A stretch of 40,584 bases of DNA from Bacteroidia bacterium (GTDB lineage: Bacteria; Bacteroidota; Bacteroidia; 2-12-FULL-35-15): NCBI GenBank assembly GCA_020051175.1, contig JAGVJJ010000021.1, positions 1 through 40,584 of the forward strand, read 5' to 3'. A program made the position numbers and the translations under genes. Positions 1 through 6,304 of the stretch are shown here, piece by piece (the stretch's first letter is position 1; each line of letters opens with the position of its first letter). Below the pieces are notes generated by a model. The model worked only from the letters and a program-made list of their open reading frames with translations, did no database searches and was not told where the DNA came from.

Positions 1-25
1 GGTTCATTATATAGCTCTGATGTAA
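1..25 (+). pseudogene. C-terminal tail of a second REP-associated transposase copy
   Basis: Bases 1-62 are nearly identical to 2290-2351, which is the end of the transposase gene at 1781-2314 plus its downstream hairpin. Read in the same frame, 1-25 encodes the last residues VHYIALM and a TAA stop. The window therefore starts inside another copy of the transposase 3' end. Whether a full gene or only a fragment, like the duplicated piece at 2414-2618, lies to the left cannot be seen. Confidence 0.6.
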
Positions 26-40
26 ACTGACCAACGAGAA

Positions 41-62
41 TTGCAGGTGATAACACCTGCAA
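41..62 (+). repeat. REP-like palindrome 1 (right-end type)
   Basis: This is a perfect inverted repeat with arms TTGCAGGTG and CACCTGCAA around a 4-base ATAA loop. It is followed by ATGGC. The flanking 40 bases on the left match the right flank of the transposase gene, so it belongs to the same repeat family. Confidence 0.9.
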
Positions 63-616
63 TGGCTACAAGGGTGGTCATAGCCCTAGCGGTGGGTGGA
101 GCAATTTCGCATGTTATGCTAAAAGATGTTTCAAAATATAATTTAAGTCCAGGAGCAAAAAACGCGTTAAATGCTACAACCATTTTAACTGCACTAGTAT
201 TTTTATTAAACCTACTCCCCTATAATTTACACTGTACGCAATCTGCTTCATTAATATCTGCAACGTTTGAGCTTAAGGCTCATCCTGAGGAAGAAGAATT
301 TCAATATCCTATATACAATAGCCCATATTCAATCCCCATTCGCTTTATGCTTTTAGTTATATTATTACTCCACCTTTTTACTCCAATTTGGGTAGTTGTA
401 AAGACCTTAAAAAGTAAAATTAATTTATTAGCCGCAAGTACCTTTTTAACCATTGCCTATGTATGCATAATTGGTATGAATACATTTGTGTACAGAATTG
501 CAGGAGAAAGATTTGAATCCATTTATGAAAGGAGCACATATACTTCATGGTCAATTTATGTTTTTACAATTATTACCATAATTCTGTATAGAAACAATAA
601 GCTCCACCAAAATTAA
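62..616 (+). CDS. Hypothetical multi-pass membrane protein, N-terminus uncertain
   Basis: I do not recognise this family. The product (184 aa from ATG at 62) has hydrophobic stretches that look like four membrane segments: an N-terminal one (VVIALAVGGA), one near ILTALVFLLNLL, a pair around LLVILLLHLFTPIWVVV and AASTFLTIAYVCIIG, and a last one near the C-terminus (WSIYVFTIITIILY). A short acidic extramembrane loop (HPEEEEF) lies in the middle. The ATG at 62 sits in the 3' flank of REP palindrome 1, and the first 18 codons are more GC-rich than the rest, so they may be repeat-derived; ATG 116 is an alternative start. The true N-terminus may have been lost to the repeat insertion. No function is inferred. 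Confidence 0.5.
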   Translation: MATRVVIALAVGGAISHVMLKDVSKYNLSPGAKNALNATTILTALVFLLNLLPYNLHCTQSASLISATFELKAHPEEEEFQYPIYNSPYSIPIRFMLLVILLLHLFTPIWVVVKTLKSKINLLAASTFLTIAYVCIIGMNTFVYRIAGERFESIYERSTYTSWSIYVFTIITIILYRNNKLHQN

Positions 617-669
617 GAAAGAAGATATTCCTCAAAACGAAGTACCGATAAAAAAGCAATATTACACCA

Positions 670-1134
670 ATGTACGAAACACTATTAGCACTCCACTCCC
701 TCATTCGCTGGCTTGTATTGGTGAGTTTACTTTTTGCAATGTACCGCGCTTATAATGGGTTAGTAACAAAAAAAATATTTTCCCGTTTTGATAATGCGGT
801 AAGGCACTGGACAGCCACCATTGCACACATACAGCTGGTTTTAGGGCTTTGGCTTTATTTCATCAGTCCGATTATTAATTATTTCTGGAGTAACTTTAAT
901 GATGCCGTGCATCAGCGGGAAGTACGCTTTTTCGGCATGGAACATAGTCTTATGATGTTCATTGCAATTATTGTTATCACTATAGGTTCTGCAAAAGCAA
1001 AACGCAAAGAAACTGACAGGGAAAAATTCAAAACATTGCTTACCTGGTACAGTATTGGTCTTTTAATTATACTAGCATCTGTGCCGTGGGCTTTTTCTCC
1101 ACTTACAAGCAGACCGTATTTCAGGTCGTTTTAG
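670..1134 (+). CDS. Cytochrome b-like four-helix membrane protein
   Basis: This 154-aa protein resembles small Bacteroidota membrane proteins usually labelled cytochrome B. It has four predicted membrane helices: about residues 5-25 (LHSLIRWLVLVSLLF), 47-70 (HIQLVLGLWLYFISP), 90-107 (SLMMFIAIIVITIG) and 124-140. Histidines at the helix ends, H9, H46, H53, H81 and H92, could serve as heme ligands, but this is inferred from their placement only. It starts 53 bases after the previous membrane protein on the same strand and may be co-transcribed with it. The role is probably electron transfer in the inner membrane, not demonstrated. Confidence 0.6.
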   Translation: MYETLLALHSLIRWLVLVSLLFAMYRAYNGLVTKKIFSRFDNAVRHWTATIAHIQLVLGLWLYFISPIINYFWSNFNDAVHQREVRFFGMEHSLMMFIAIIVITIGSAKAKRKETDREKFKTLLTWYSIGLLIILASVPWAFSPLTSRPYFRSF

Positions 1135-1178
1135 AATTATGTGACTTTGCAAAACAATTGATTAACAAGAAACAAACA

Positions 1179-1247
1179 ATGATTAAACACATAACGCTAT
1201 TCGTTTTTTCAGCCCTTGTTGGTGTTCCCTATATAAGTGAGGTCGCC
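1179..1247 (+). pseudogene. 5' end of a secreted-protein gene cut off by the REPIN
   Basis: An ATG at 1179 opens a frame whose first residues, MIKHITLFVFSALVG, look like a signal peptide. The reading frame then runs straight into the repeat that begins at about 1247 and ends at a stop at 1320-1322 inside it. A TGACTTTG sequence about 35 bases upstream resembles a Bacteroidota -7 box. The simplest reading is a gene whose body was lost when the repeat element inserted or recombined here; a chance short ORF is the alternative. Confidence 0.35.
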
Positions 1248-1367
1248 TTTTGGCCTTTGCAGGTGTTATTTCACCTGCAAAGAAAGGGAAAGACTATTTT
1301 GTACATTTATAAAATGGACTAATTATAAATGCTGGACTGATTGCAGGTGATAACACCTGCAATGGCC
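1247..1367 (+). mobile_element. REPIN-like non-autonomous element (two inverted REP hairpins)
   Basis: The element begins with CTTTTGGCC and hairpin 2 (arms TTTGCAGGTG 1256-1265 and CACCTGCAAA 1272-1281). The following bases to about 1318 match the region just upstream of the transposase start at 1781. It ends with hairpin 3 (arms TTGCAGGTG 1341-1349 and CACCTGCAA 1354-1362) followed by TGGCC. The two hairpins are the same element in opposite orientation, each preceded on its own strand by GGCC. This is the layout of a REPIN, or of a transposase element with the gene deleted. Confidence 0.75.
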
Positions 1368-1390
1368 TAAAGCCCGAAAAAGTAACAGAA

Positions 1391-1693
1391 ATGAAAACGA
1401 ACCACTTAATATTTTTATTTTTTCTCGCCTTTACAACCATGTTTTCGAGTTGCAAAAAGGAAAGAAATCAAACTGTAATTGTTGTGCGAGACTGCACAGG
1501 AACTTATTTACGTTTGGACGGAAAGGACTATCATGTTTGTAATCTTGAAAAAGTTTCTTCTTTTTCAGATGGTGATACCGTGACAGCGACTTTTAAAAAA
1601 ATAAAAGAATGCAACGGTTTAGCAAAAGGGACAATCGTTTGTTATGTGGTACACGTAAACGAAGGTTGGATTGAGGTTGATAAATTAAGATAA
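1391..1693 (+). CDS. Small lipoprotein of unknown function
   Basis: This 100-aa product has a lipoprotein signal sequence, a hydrophobic run followed by the lipobox FSSC with C21 and a KKE tail, so it should be anchored to the periplasmic face of a membrane. The mature part is about 80 residues, predicted mainly beta, with cysteines in DCTGTY, HVC, ECNG and VCY that could form disulfides. I do not recognise a domain. Its start lies only 24 bases after the REPIN ends, so its promoter either lies in the repeat or has been displaced by it. Confidence 0.6.
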   Translation: MKTNHLIFLFFLAFTTMFSSCKKERNQTVIVVRDCTGTYLRLDGKDYHVCNLEKVSSFSDGDTVTATFKKIKECNGLAKGTIVCYVVHVNEGWIEVDKLR

Positions 1694-1710
1694 CAAAGAG
1701 TATCCTTAGA

Positions 1711-1745
1711 CTTTTGGCCTTTGCAGGTGTTATTTCACCTGCAAA
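1711..1745 (+). repeat. REP-like palindrome 4 (left-end type) upstream of the transposase
   Basis: CTTTTGGCC is followed by arms TTTGCAGGTG (1720-1729) and CACCTGCAAA (1736-1745) around a 6-base TTATTT loop. The hairpin and about 35 bases after it are repeated at 1247-1318. It is in the opposite orientation to the hairpins downstream of the transposase gene. Confidence 0.9.
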
Positions 1746-1780
1746 GAATAGGACAGACAACTTTTGTAAATTTATGAAAA

Positions 1781-2314
1781 ATGGTTTCTATCAGAAAAAC
1801 ATCCAATGTTTATTTCTTTACTGCCACAAATCTGAATTGGATAAAACTATTGGAAGATGATGCTCACAAAAATATTGTCATAAACAGTTTAAAATTCCTG
1901 AGTGATAATGGGCGCATAAAAGTATTAGGCTTTGTGATTATGCCAAATCATATTCATTTGATATGGCAAATATTAACTCCCCATAAAAATGAAGATGTTC
2001 AGCGTGACTTCCTGAAATATACTGCTCAACAAATAAAATTCAGCTTAATTAAAAAGGACTCGCCTTTACTTGATGACATTTTGGTAAATGCGAAAGACAG
2101 GCGCTACCAGCTTTGGGAAAGAAACCCTTTTTGGTTTGAGCTTGATAATACAGATACACTTCTACAAAAATTAAACTATATTCATAATAACCCTTTGCAG
2201 ACAAAATGGCAATTAGCAGATTGTGCAGAAGATTATCCATTTTCAAGCGCCCGATTCTATAAAACAAATAATAGTACCTTTGATTTTCTGGTTCATTATA
2301 TAGCTCTGATGTAA
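1781..2314 (+). CDS. REP-associated tyrosine transposase (RAYT, Y1/HUH family)
   Basis: This 177-aa protein belongs to the IS200-like Y1 transposase superfamily, which cuts and joins single-stranded DNA at hairpins. The metal-binding HUH motif is H57-I-H59 within MPNHIHLIW. The likely nucleophile is Y133 in NYIHNNP, the position equivalent to the catalytic tyrosine of E. coli TnpA-REP; this assignment is by alignment from memory. The region WERNPFWFELDN (112-123) and the KW after the NP motif are typical of Bacteroidota members. The length fits a complete protein. It is flanked by inverted copies of the same hairpin at 1720-1745 and 2330-2351, which places it in the RAYT group rather than in a cargo role. 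ATG 1781 is the first start in frame. Confidence 0.88.
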   Translation: MVSIRKTSNVYFFTATNLNWIKLLEDDAHKNIVINSLKFLSDNGRIKVLGFVIMPNHIHLIWQILTPHKNEDVQRDFLKYTAQQIKFSLIKKDSPLLDDILVNAKDRRYQLWERNPFWFELDNTDTLLQKLNYIHNNPLQTKWQLADCAEDYPFSSARFYKTNNSTFDFLVHYIALM

Positions 2315-2329
2315 ACTGACCAACGAGAA

Positions 2330-2351
2330 TTGCAGGTGATAACACCTGCAG
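2330..2351 (+). repeat. REP-like palindrome 5
   Basis: Arms TTGCAGGTG and CACCTGCAG surround an ATAA loop, starting 15 bases after the transposase stop codon. Only the outermost base pair is mismatched. It is right-end type and may also act as a 3' hairpin for the transposase transcript. Confidence 0.88.
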
Positions 2352-2383
2352 TGGAAACAAATAGTAATAATCGAAACATATGA

Positions 2384-2405
2384 TTGCAGGTGATAACACC
2401 TGCAA
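2384..2405 (+). repeat. REP-like palindrome 6
   Basis: A perfect inverted repeat with arms TTGCAGGTG and CACCTGCAA and an ATAA loop, 32 bases after palindrome 5 and in the same orientation. Confidence 0.9.
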
Positions 2406-2533
2406 CGGCAAACAATTAGCAGATTGTGCAGAAGATTATCCATTTTCAAGCGCCCCGATTCTATAAAACAAATAATAGTACCTTTGATTTTCTGGTTCAT
2501 TATATAGATCTGATGTAAACTGACCAACGAGAA

Positions 2534-2555
2534 TTGCGGGTGATAACACCTGCAG
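2534..2555 (+). repeat. REP-like palindrome 7 (degenerate arm)
   Basis: This is the copy of palindrome 5 in duplication unit 2. The left arm has one substitution (TTGCGGGTG), so one internal stem pair becomes a G-T mismatch. Confidence 0.85.
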
Positions 2556-2588
2556 TGGCAAACAAATAGTAATAATCGAAACATATGA

Positions 2589-2610
2589 TTGCAGGTGATA
2601 ACACCTGCAA
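2589..2610 (+). repeat. REP-like palindrome 8
   Basis: A perfect copy with arms TTGCAGGTG and CACCTGCAA and an ATAA loop, followed by TGGCAAAC. It is the last member of the family found in the window. The rest of the gap, to 2818, holds only a CTTCGACAAGCTCAAACTGACC-like fragment of a dispersed repeat (about 2656-2677), related to 39709-39727. Confidence 0.9.
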
Positions 2611-2817
2611 TGGCAAACAAATTGACCGAACTGTAATGAAAGCCAACGCCAGGTCTTCGACAAGCTCAAACTGACCGCGCACTTTCTTAGCTTGAAGACT
2701 CGGGAAGCAAAATTATCGTTTATATCACTCTATTTATTATTAGCCATTTTTCATATTATTGAGCAATGGTTCTTATAACAACTATAGAACTATAAACTAA
2801 CATACACAAACTGGCGA

Positions 2818-3354
2818 ATGAATACTCTCTTCACAATTCTACTCCTATTGGCAGGCATCATCGCATTGCTTTTGATTATTGGCCTTTTTACAAGAAAGAA
2901 TTACTTTATTCAACGCGAAATCACCATCAATGCATCAAAAGAAAAAGTGTTTAACTATTTAAAACACCTTAAAAACCAGGATAATTTTAACAAATGGGTA
3001 ATGGTTGAACCTGACATGAAAAAAGAATTTAAGGGTACTGACGGAACTGTTGGATTCATCTATGCCTGGAACGGGAAAAAAGCCGGTGAAGGCGAGCAGG
3101 AAATCAAGGGAATTGAAGAAGGCAAAAATATCGACATGGAAATACGCTTTGTAAGGCCCTTTACAAGTATTGCCATTACCAGCTTTGGTATTGAAGCGGT
3201 TTCGGCCAGCCAGACAAAAGTAACCTGGAGCAATGCCAGCAAAATGGCTTACCCCATGAACGTTATAGTGACTATGCTGGAGAAAATGCTGGCAAAAGAC
3301 ATGGATACAAGCTTAAACAACTTAAAAAACATTCTTGAAAAGCAGGTAGTTTAG
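2818..3354 (+). CDS. Membrane-anchored SRPBCC (START/polyketide cyclase-like) protein
   Basis: This 178-aa protein starts with one membrane helix (residues 4-24, LFTILLLLAGIIALLLIIGLF). The remainder matches the SRPBCC fold: the opening strand FIQREITINASKEKVFNYL (30-48), a central beta-sheet with GFIYAWNG and EGEQEIKGIEEG, and a long C-terminal helix ending near residue 174. Such domains bind hydrophobic ligands in a deep cavity; the ligand here is unknown. The gene is complete with ATG at 2818, and its neighbours suggest no pathway. Confidence 0.75.
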   Translation: MNTLFTILLLLAGIIALLLIIGLFTRKNYFIQREITINASKEKVFNYLKHLKNQDNFNKWVMVEPDMKKEFKGTDGTVGFIYAWNGKKAGEGEQEIKGIEEGKNIDMEIRFVRPFTSIAITSFGIEAVSASQTKVTWSNASKMAYPMNVIVTMLEKMLAKDMDTSLNNLKNILEKQVV

Positions 3355-3366
3355 AATGTATTCTCC

Positions 3367-3398
3367 TTGCAAAAGGGCCAGGTTGTGTTGTACATTTG
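3367..3398 (+). promoter_or_regulatory. Bacteroidota-type promoter for the gene at 3435
   Basis: A TTG at 3367-3369 and the -7 box TACATTTG at 3391-3398 are separated by 21 bases, which fits the Bacteroidota sigma-ABfr consensus TTTG-N19-21-TAnnTTTG. The start codon is about 37 bases further on. Confidence 0.5.
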
Positions 3399-3434
3399 TA
3401 AAAGCGGGTTCCTATAAAAACCTTCCAATGAATT

Positions 3435-4130
3435 GTGCAGCTGAAACAACACACTTATAAGTACAAAACGGAGAAATCCCGAACACATAAAAAATCCCTT
3501 TTTGTATGCATTGCTGTGCTTATATTAAGCTCACTTTTTTATCCTGCAACCTGCACTTCCCAGGTATTTGAAAACCCGGTTGAAACACTGGAACAGAAAA
3601 AACGTTTTATTTATGGCATTGATAACCGCAGGACCCACATTCAGAGTGATGGGGTCCTTATTTATGGACTGTACCTGGGAATAGAATTTGGCGGCAAATT
3701 AAGACTTAAAGTCGGTGCCAGTGGTACCCCTTTTAAAGTGAACACCACGATTGATAAAACCGGGATGCCACGGCACAACCACCTCGCTTTTGTAAACCTG
3801 GGCGAAGAGTTTGATTTCCTTATCATTAAGAAATTCCGCTTTACTACCTACGTGCAGAGCGGATTTGGTTACGATTATTATAAAGAACTGGACATATCCG
3901 GCAACATAAAAAAGAAGGGACGCAACATCATCATCCCCATTGAATTGGGCTTGCATGCCAATTACGACCTTTTGCCCTGGCTGAGGGCCAAACTGGGTGG
4001 TGGCTGGCGCTTTGTTGCACCCTCCTACTCTGATTACCTGAGTGGTTATTATATGAAAATTGGTGCCAGCATACACACCCAAAAATTCATTGCAGCGTAC
4101 AAAAAGAAAGAGCTGTTCCGTAAGGACTAA
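3435..4130 (+). CDS. Probable outer-membrane beta-barrel protein
   Basis: The protein (231 aa from GTG 3435) has a basic N-terminus, a hydrophobic segment (SLFVCIAVLILSSLFYPA) and then alternating polar/aromatic strands with many glycines, such as LIYGLYLGIEFGGKLRLKVGASG, and a late GYYMKIGASIHT strand. This is the pattern of small Bacteroidota OmpW/PorT-like barrels, although I cannot assign a family. No in-frame ATG precedes the signal segment, so GTG 3435 is the best start; the ATG at 3428 is in another frame. A recognisable promoter lies just upstream. The role is unknown. Confidence 0.6.
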   Translation: MQLKQHTYKYKTEKSRTHKKSLFVCIAVLILSSLFYPATCTSQVFENPVETLEQKKRFIYGIDNRRTHIQSDGVLIYGLYLGIEFGGKLRLKVGASGTPFKVNTTIDKTGMPRHNHLAFVNLGEEFDFLIIKKFRFTTYVQSGFGYDYYKELDISGNIKKKGRNIIIPIELGLHANYDLLPWLRAKLGGGWRFVAPSYSDYLSGYYMKIGASIHTQKFIAAYKKKELFRKD

Positions 4131-4230
4131 CGAATAGAATATCTTTGAAATTAAAAAAGAGAGCAAAAAATTATAAAAGATCCGCGTGTTAAAAATTTTG
4201 TAAATACTATCTTTCACCAGGAAAGTAATA

Positions 4231-4686
4231 ATGATGAAGTACCTCCCCCTTATCTGTTTTTTAATGCTCACTTCATTGGCCATTGGTCAACCGGAAGCAG
4301 ATAGCGCGGTTTGCACGTCACTTCTCAAATCTTCCGAATTTACTGTTGTTGAAACCGTTCATGAGATTGCTCCCTGGGTATTTTTAAAATTTACGGAATG
4401 GGAAAAAATGTCGGATCCCGGTAAAAAATTCATTTCTTCTGAAAAGAAAAACAACAGCCACAAAAGGCGGCTTTTTTTTGCCGCTCATTCCGGTGATAAC
4501 TGGATTGTAAGCTATGAACACATGGGTAGCGATTACCATGCGCATTGTATTTTTATAACCGTAAACGAACGAAATGAAATTTCTGTTTTTGATGCCTGTA
4601 ATGAATTTAAAACACTGGAAGTATTGAAAACAACGGTCTTATCTCTCAACCTTCCAATTGAAAAATGGGATGGTATTGAATATTAA
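4231..4686 (+). CDS. Secreted protein of unknown function
   Basis: The 151-aa product has a signal peptide (MMKYLPLICFLMLTSLAIGQ) with likely cleavage before Q20. The mature part has two cysteines, C28 and C108, and is predicted mixed alpha/beta (SEFTVVETVHEIAPWVFLKFTEW, then NWIVSYEHMGSDYHAHCIFITVN). The second half, HAHCIFITVNERNEISVFDAC, looks like a beta-hairpin. I do not recognise the domain. It is 20 bases upstream of the DUF1801 gene on the same strand, so co-transcription is likely. Confidence 0.55.
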   Translation: MMKYLPLICFLMLTSLAIGQPEADSAVCTSLLKSSEFTVVETVHEIAPWVFLKFTEWEKMSDPGKKFISSEKKNNSHKRRLFFAAHSGDNWIVSYEHMGSDYHAHCIFITVNERNEISVFDACNEFKTLEVLKTTVLSLNLPIEKWDGIEY

Positions 4687-4706
4687 TTATTTTCTTAACA
4701 CTAAAA

Positions 4707-5111
4707 ATGGCGAAACAAACACTAATCAAAGACATTCAGGCATACAACGATGCACAGTCTGGCGAAGAAAAAGAAATCTGCAACGTGCTTGCCGAAGAAA
4801 TCAACCGTTGTTTGCCGGAGGCGGAAAGTAAAATATGGCACGCTCACCCGGTATGGTTCCTGGATGGCAACCCTGTTGCCGGCTACAGCAAACTGAAAGG
4901 CGGTATACGCCTGTTGTTCTGGAGCGGACAATCGTTTGATGAAGCAGGCTTACAAAATGAAGGCAGTTTTAAGGCTGCTGAAGCGCGCTATACTTCTGTA
5001 AAAGAAATAAAGAAAAAAGATTTAAAGCGCTGGCTCGAAAAATCAAGGGAGATCCAATGGGACTATAAAAATATTGTCAAACGGAAAGGTGTATTGGAAA
5101 GGTTGAAATAG
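4707..5111 (+). CDS. DUF1801-family protein
   Basis: This 134-aa protein matches the DUF1801 (YdhG-like) fold. Its landmarks are an N-terminal helix, the loop ESKIWHAHPVWFLDGNPVAGYS (residues 39-60), a beta strand GIRLLFWSG (66-74) and a basic C-terminal helix KDLKRWLEKSREIQWDYKNIVKRKG. Members of this family are small cytosolic proteins of unknown biochemical activity. The ATG at 4707 is 20 bases after the preceding stop, which suggests a short operon. Confidence 0.75.
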   Translation: MAKQTLIKDIQAYNDAQSGEEKEICNVLAEEINRCLPEAESKIWHAHPVWFLDGNPVAGYSKLKGGIRLLFWSGQSFDEAGLQNEGSFKAAEARYTSVKEIKKKDLKRWLEKSREIQWDYKNIVKRKGVLERLK

Positions 5112-5220
5112 TTACTGTGTGCCCAAGACTTACGCATTTTCCCGACCAGCCCGAAATACGGGAGGGTTAATCCCAACTTAAAAAAACACGACTTGAGATC
5201 CATACTCAACCAAACAAAAA

Positions 5221-5715
5221 ATGTCGGCAATAGAAAAATACTTCAACGGTGAAATCCTTCAATGCAGCATTGGAGTTGCGATTTCCCTCGTTTCAATAGG
5301 TGTGGGGATTTATTTTTTTTTCTGGCTTAAGCAGCCTTATTACAAGGGTCTTGCCTATGCTTTCATACTTATTTCCGTGTTGCTGACCGTTGTTTGCACA
5401 ACAGTGATATTAAAGTCGCCAAAAGATGCCCAGCGTGTTACAGAGAGCATTGCTTCCAATGAACATAAAAAGATACAGGAAGAGTATCTGCGCATGCAGA
5501 ACGTATTAAAAAGCTTTAAAACATTAAAAATTGCAGAGTTGATAATTGTTGCCGTTTGCGCTATTTTGTTAATGGTATTTTCAAATGTTCCTTTGGTAAA
5601 AGGCATAGCAACAGGCCTTATCATTCAGGCTTTGATGTTATATGCCTTTGACCATATTGCCATGGAGAGGGGAAAGGTATACTATAATTACCTGGCTGAC
5701 GTTTTAGGGAAGTAA
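5221..5715 (+). CDS. Four-helix membrane protein with central coiled segment
   Basis: The 164-aa product has two N-terminal helices (residues 14-33 and 40-63), a charged cytosolic helix of about 40 residues (SPKDAQRVTESIASNEHKKIQEEYLRMQ), and two C-terminal helices (around 105-145). Similar small proteins are common and unnamed in Bacteroidota. The stop codon TAA at 5713-5715 overlaps the ATG of the next gene by one base, so the two are probably translationally coupled and may work together. Confidence 0.6.
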   Translation: MSAIEKYFNGEILQCSIGVAISLVSIGVGIYFFFWLKQPYYKGLAYAFILISVLLTVVCTTVILKSPKDAQRVTESIASNEHKKIQEEYLRMQNVLKSFKTLKIAELIIVAVCAILLMVFSNVPLVKGIATGLIIQALMLYAFDHIAMERGKVYYNYLADVLGK

Positions 5716-6299
5716 TGAGCAAGGACAGTATACATATCGACTATTTATGCAATCAGCCATTTTGGAAATTTACTAAAACGGGAACTGATGAATATTGTAA
5801 GGTATGCAAGCATAAAATAAATGATTTTACAACACTCGACAGTCATTCATCCATTGAGACAATTAAAGAGTTGGGTGGTGAAACCTGTGGTACATTCTTA
5901 AATGGTCAGTTTACTGAAGATGAAAGCACCTCACAGGGGAATTCGCTGATTAAACTACTTTTAGCCAGTGGCGTTACCGCTCTGCTGACTACAAACGTTA
6001 ATGCCCAAGGTGTTAAAGACAGTATAAAAACAGAACAATTGTCAAGTAATAACCTGGAGAACAAAACAGCGAGCCCTGAACAAATTACTGAAGACTGCCT
6101 TACAACAACTAGAGATAAAGCAATTAACAATTCAGAAAAAAAGAGAAAACGTTCGTATATAAGACTACATAAAATATACATCTATATCAATAGCGATTTT
6201 CCATTCCTTCACATAAGAAAAATGAGAAGAGGAAAGGTGTCCTATAAGCCCTGGTTACCTAAGCCCCAAATACAGCAAACTGACAAGCGCGAGAATTAG
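5715..6299 (+). CDS. Cys4 N-terminal domain protein with one membrane segment
   Basis: The N-terminal domain carries C12, C28-x2-C31 and C58 in the pattern CNQPFWKF..CKVCKHKINDFT..CGTF. This small probable metal-binding module is frequent at the N-terminus of Bacteroidota membrane proteins whose C-terminal part lies outside the cell membrane. A hydrophobic segment follows (IKLLLASGVTALLTTNVNA, about 78-96). In this protein the usual carboxypeptidase-regulatory or TonB-like C-terminal domain is absent; instead there is a low-complexity linker and a very basic tail (KKRKRSYIRLHKIYIYI). It overlaps the preceding membrane-protein gene by one base. The function is not known. Confidence 0.65.
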   Translation: MSKDSIHIDYLCNQPFWKFTKTGTDEYCKVCKHKINDFTTLDSHSSIETIKELGGETCGTFLNGQFTEDESTSQGNSLIKLLLASGVTALLTTNVNAQGVKDSIKTEQLSSNNLENKTASPEQITEDCLTTTRDKAINNSEKKRKRSYIRLHKIYIYINSDFPFLHIRKMRRGKVSYKPWLPKPQIQQTDKREN

Positions 6300-6304
6300 C
6301 AACT

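Larger units (their letters stand above)
2211..2618 (+). repeat. Direct tandem duplication of the transposase 3' end plus two hairpins
   Basis: Unit 1 is 2211-2413 and unit 2 is 2414-2618. They differ by two single-base insertions and a few substitutions (for example CTCTGATG against ATCTGATG, GCAGG against GCGGG). Each unit carries the last 34 codons of the transposase and two hairpins. The extra C in unit 2 shifts the transposase frame, so unit 2 is a pseudogene fragment. The junctions share short microhomology (GGCAA/CAATT). Confidence 0.9.

Noticed and set aside
1086..1322. A 78-codon gene starting inside the cytochrome b-like gene
   Set aside because: It overlaps the end of that gene in another frame and ends inside the REPIN; only the part from ATG 1179 has a signal-peptide look, and this is reported as a remnant.
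1..2610. CRISPR array suggested by regularly repeated palindromes
   Set aside because: Spacing between hairpins is irregular (about 30 to 1200 bases), the repeats face both ways, the spacers are themselves repeated, and no cas genes are present.
2049..2682. Several minus-strand ORFs of 60-125 codons across the hairpin repeats
   Set aside because: They read through the palindromes and the tandem duplication, are made of repeated segments such as CHCRCYH and lack any domain or start signals.
3699..4283. Minus-strand ORF of 194 codons opposite the outer-membrane protein gene
   Set aside because: It covers the reverse of a better supported gene with signal peptide and promoter; its sequence has no domain.
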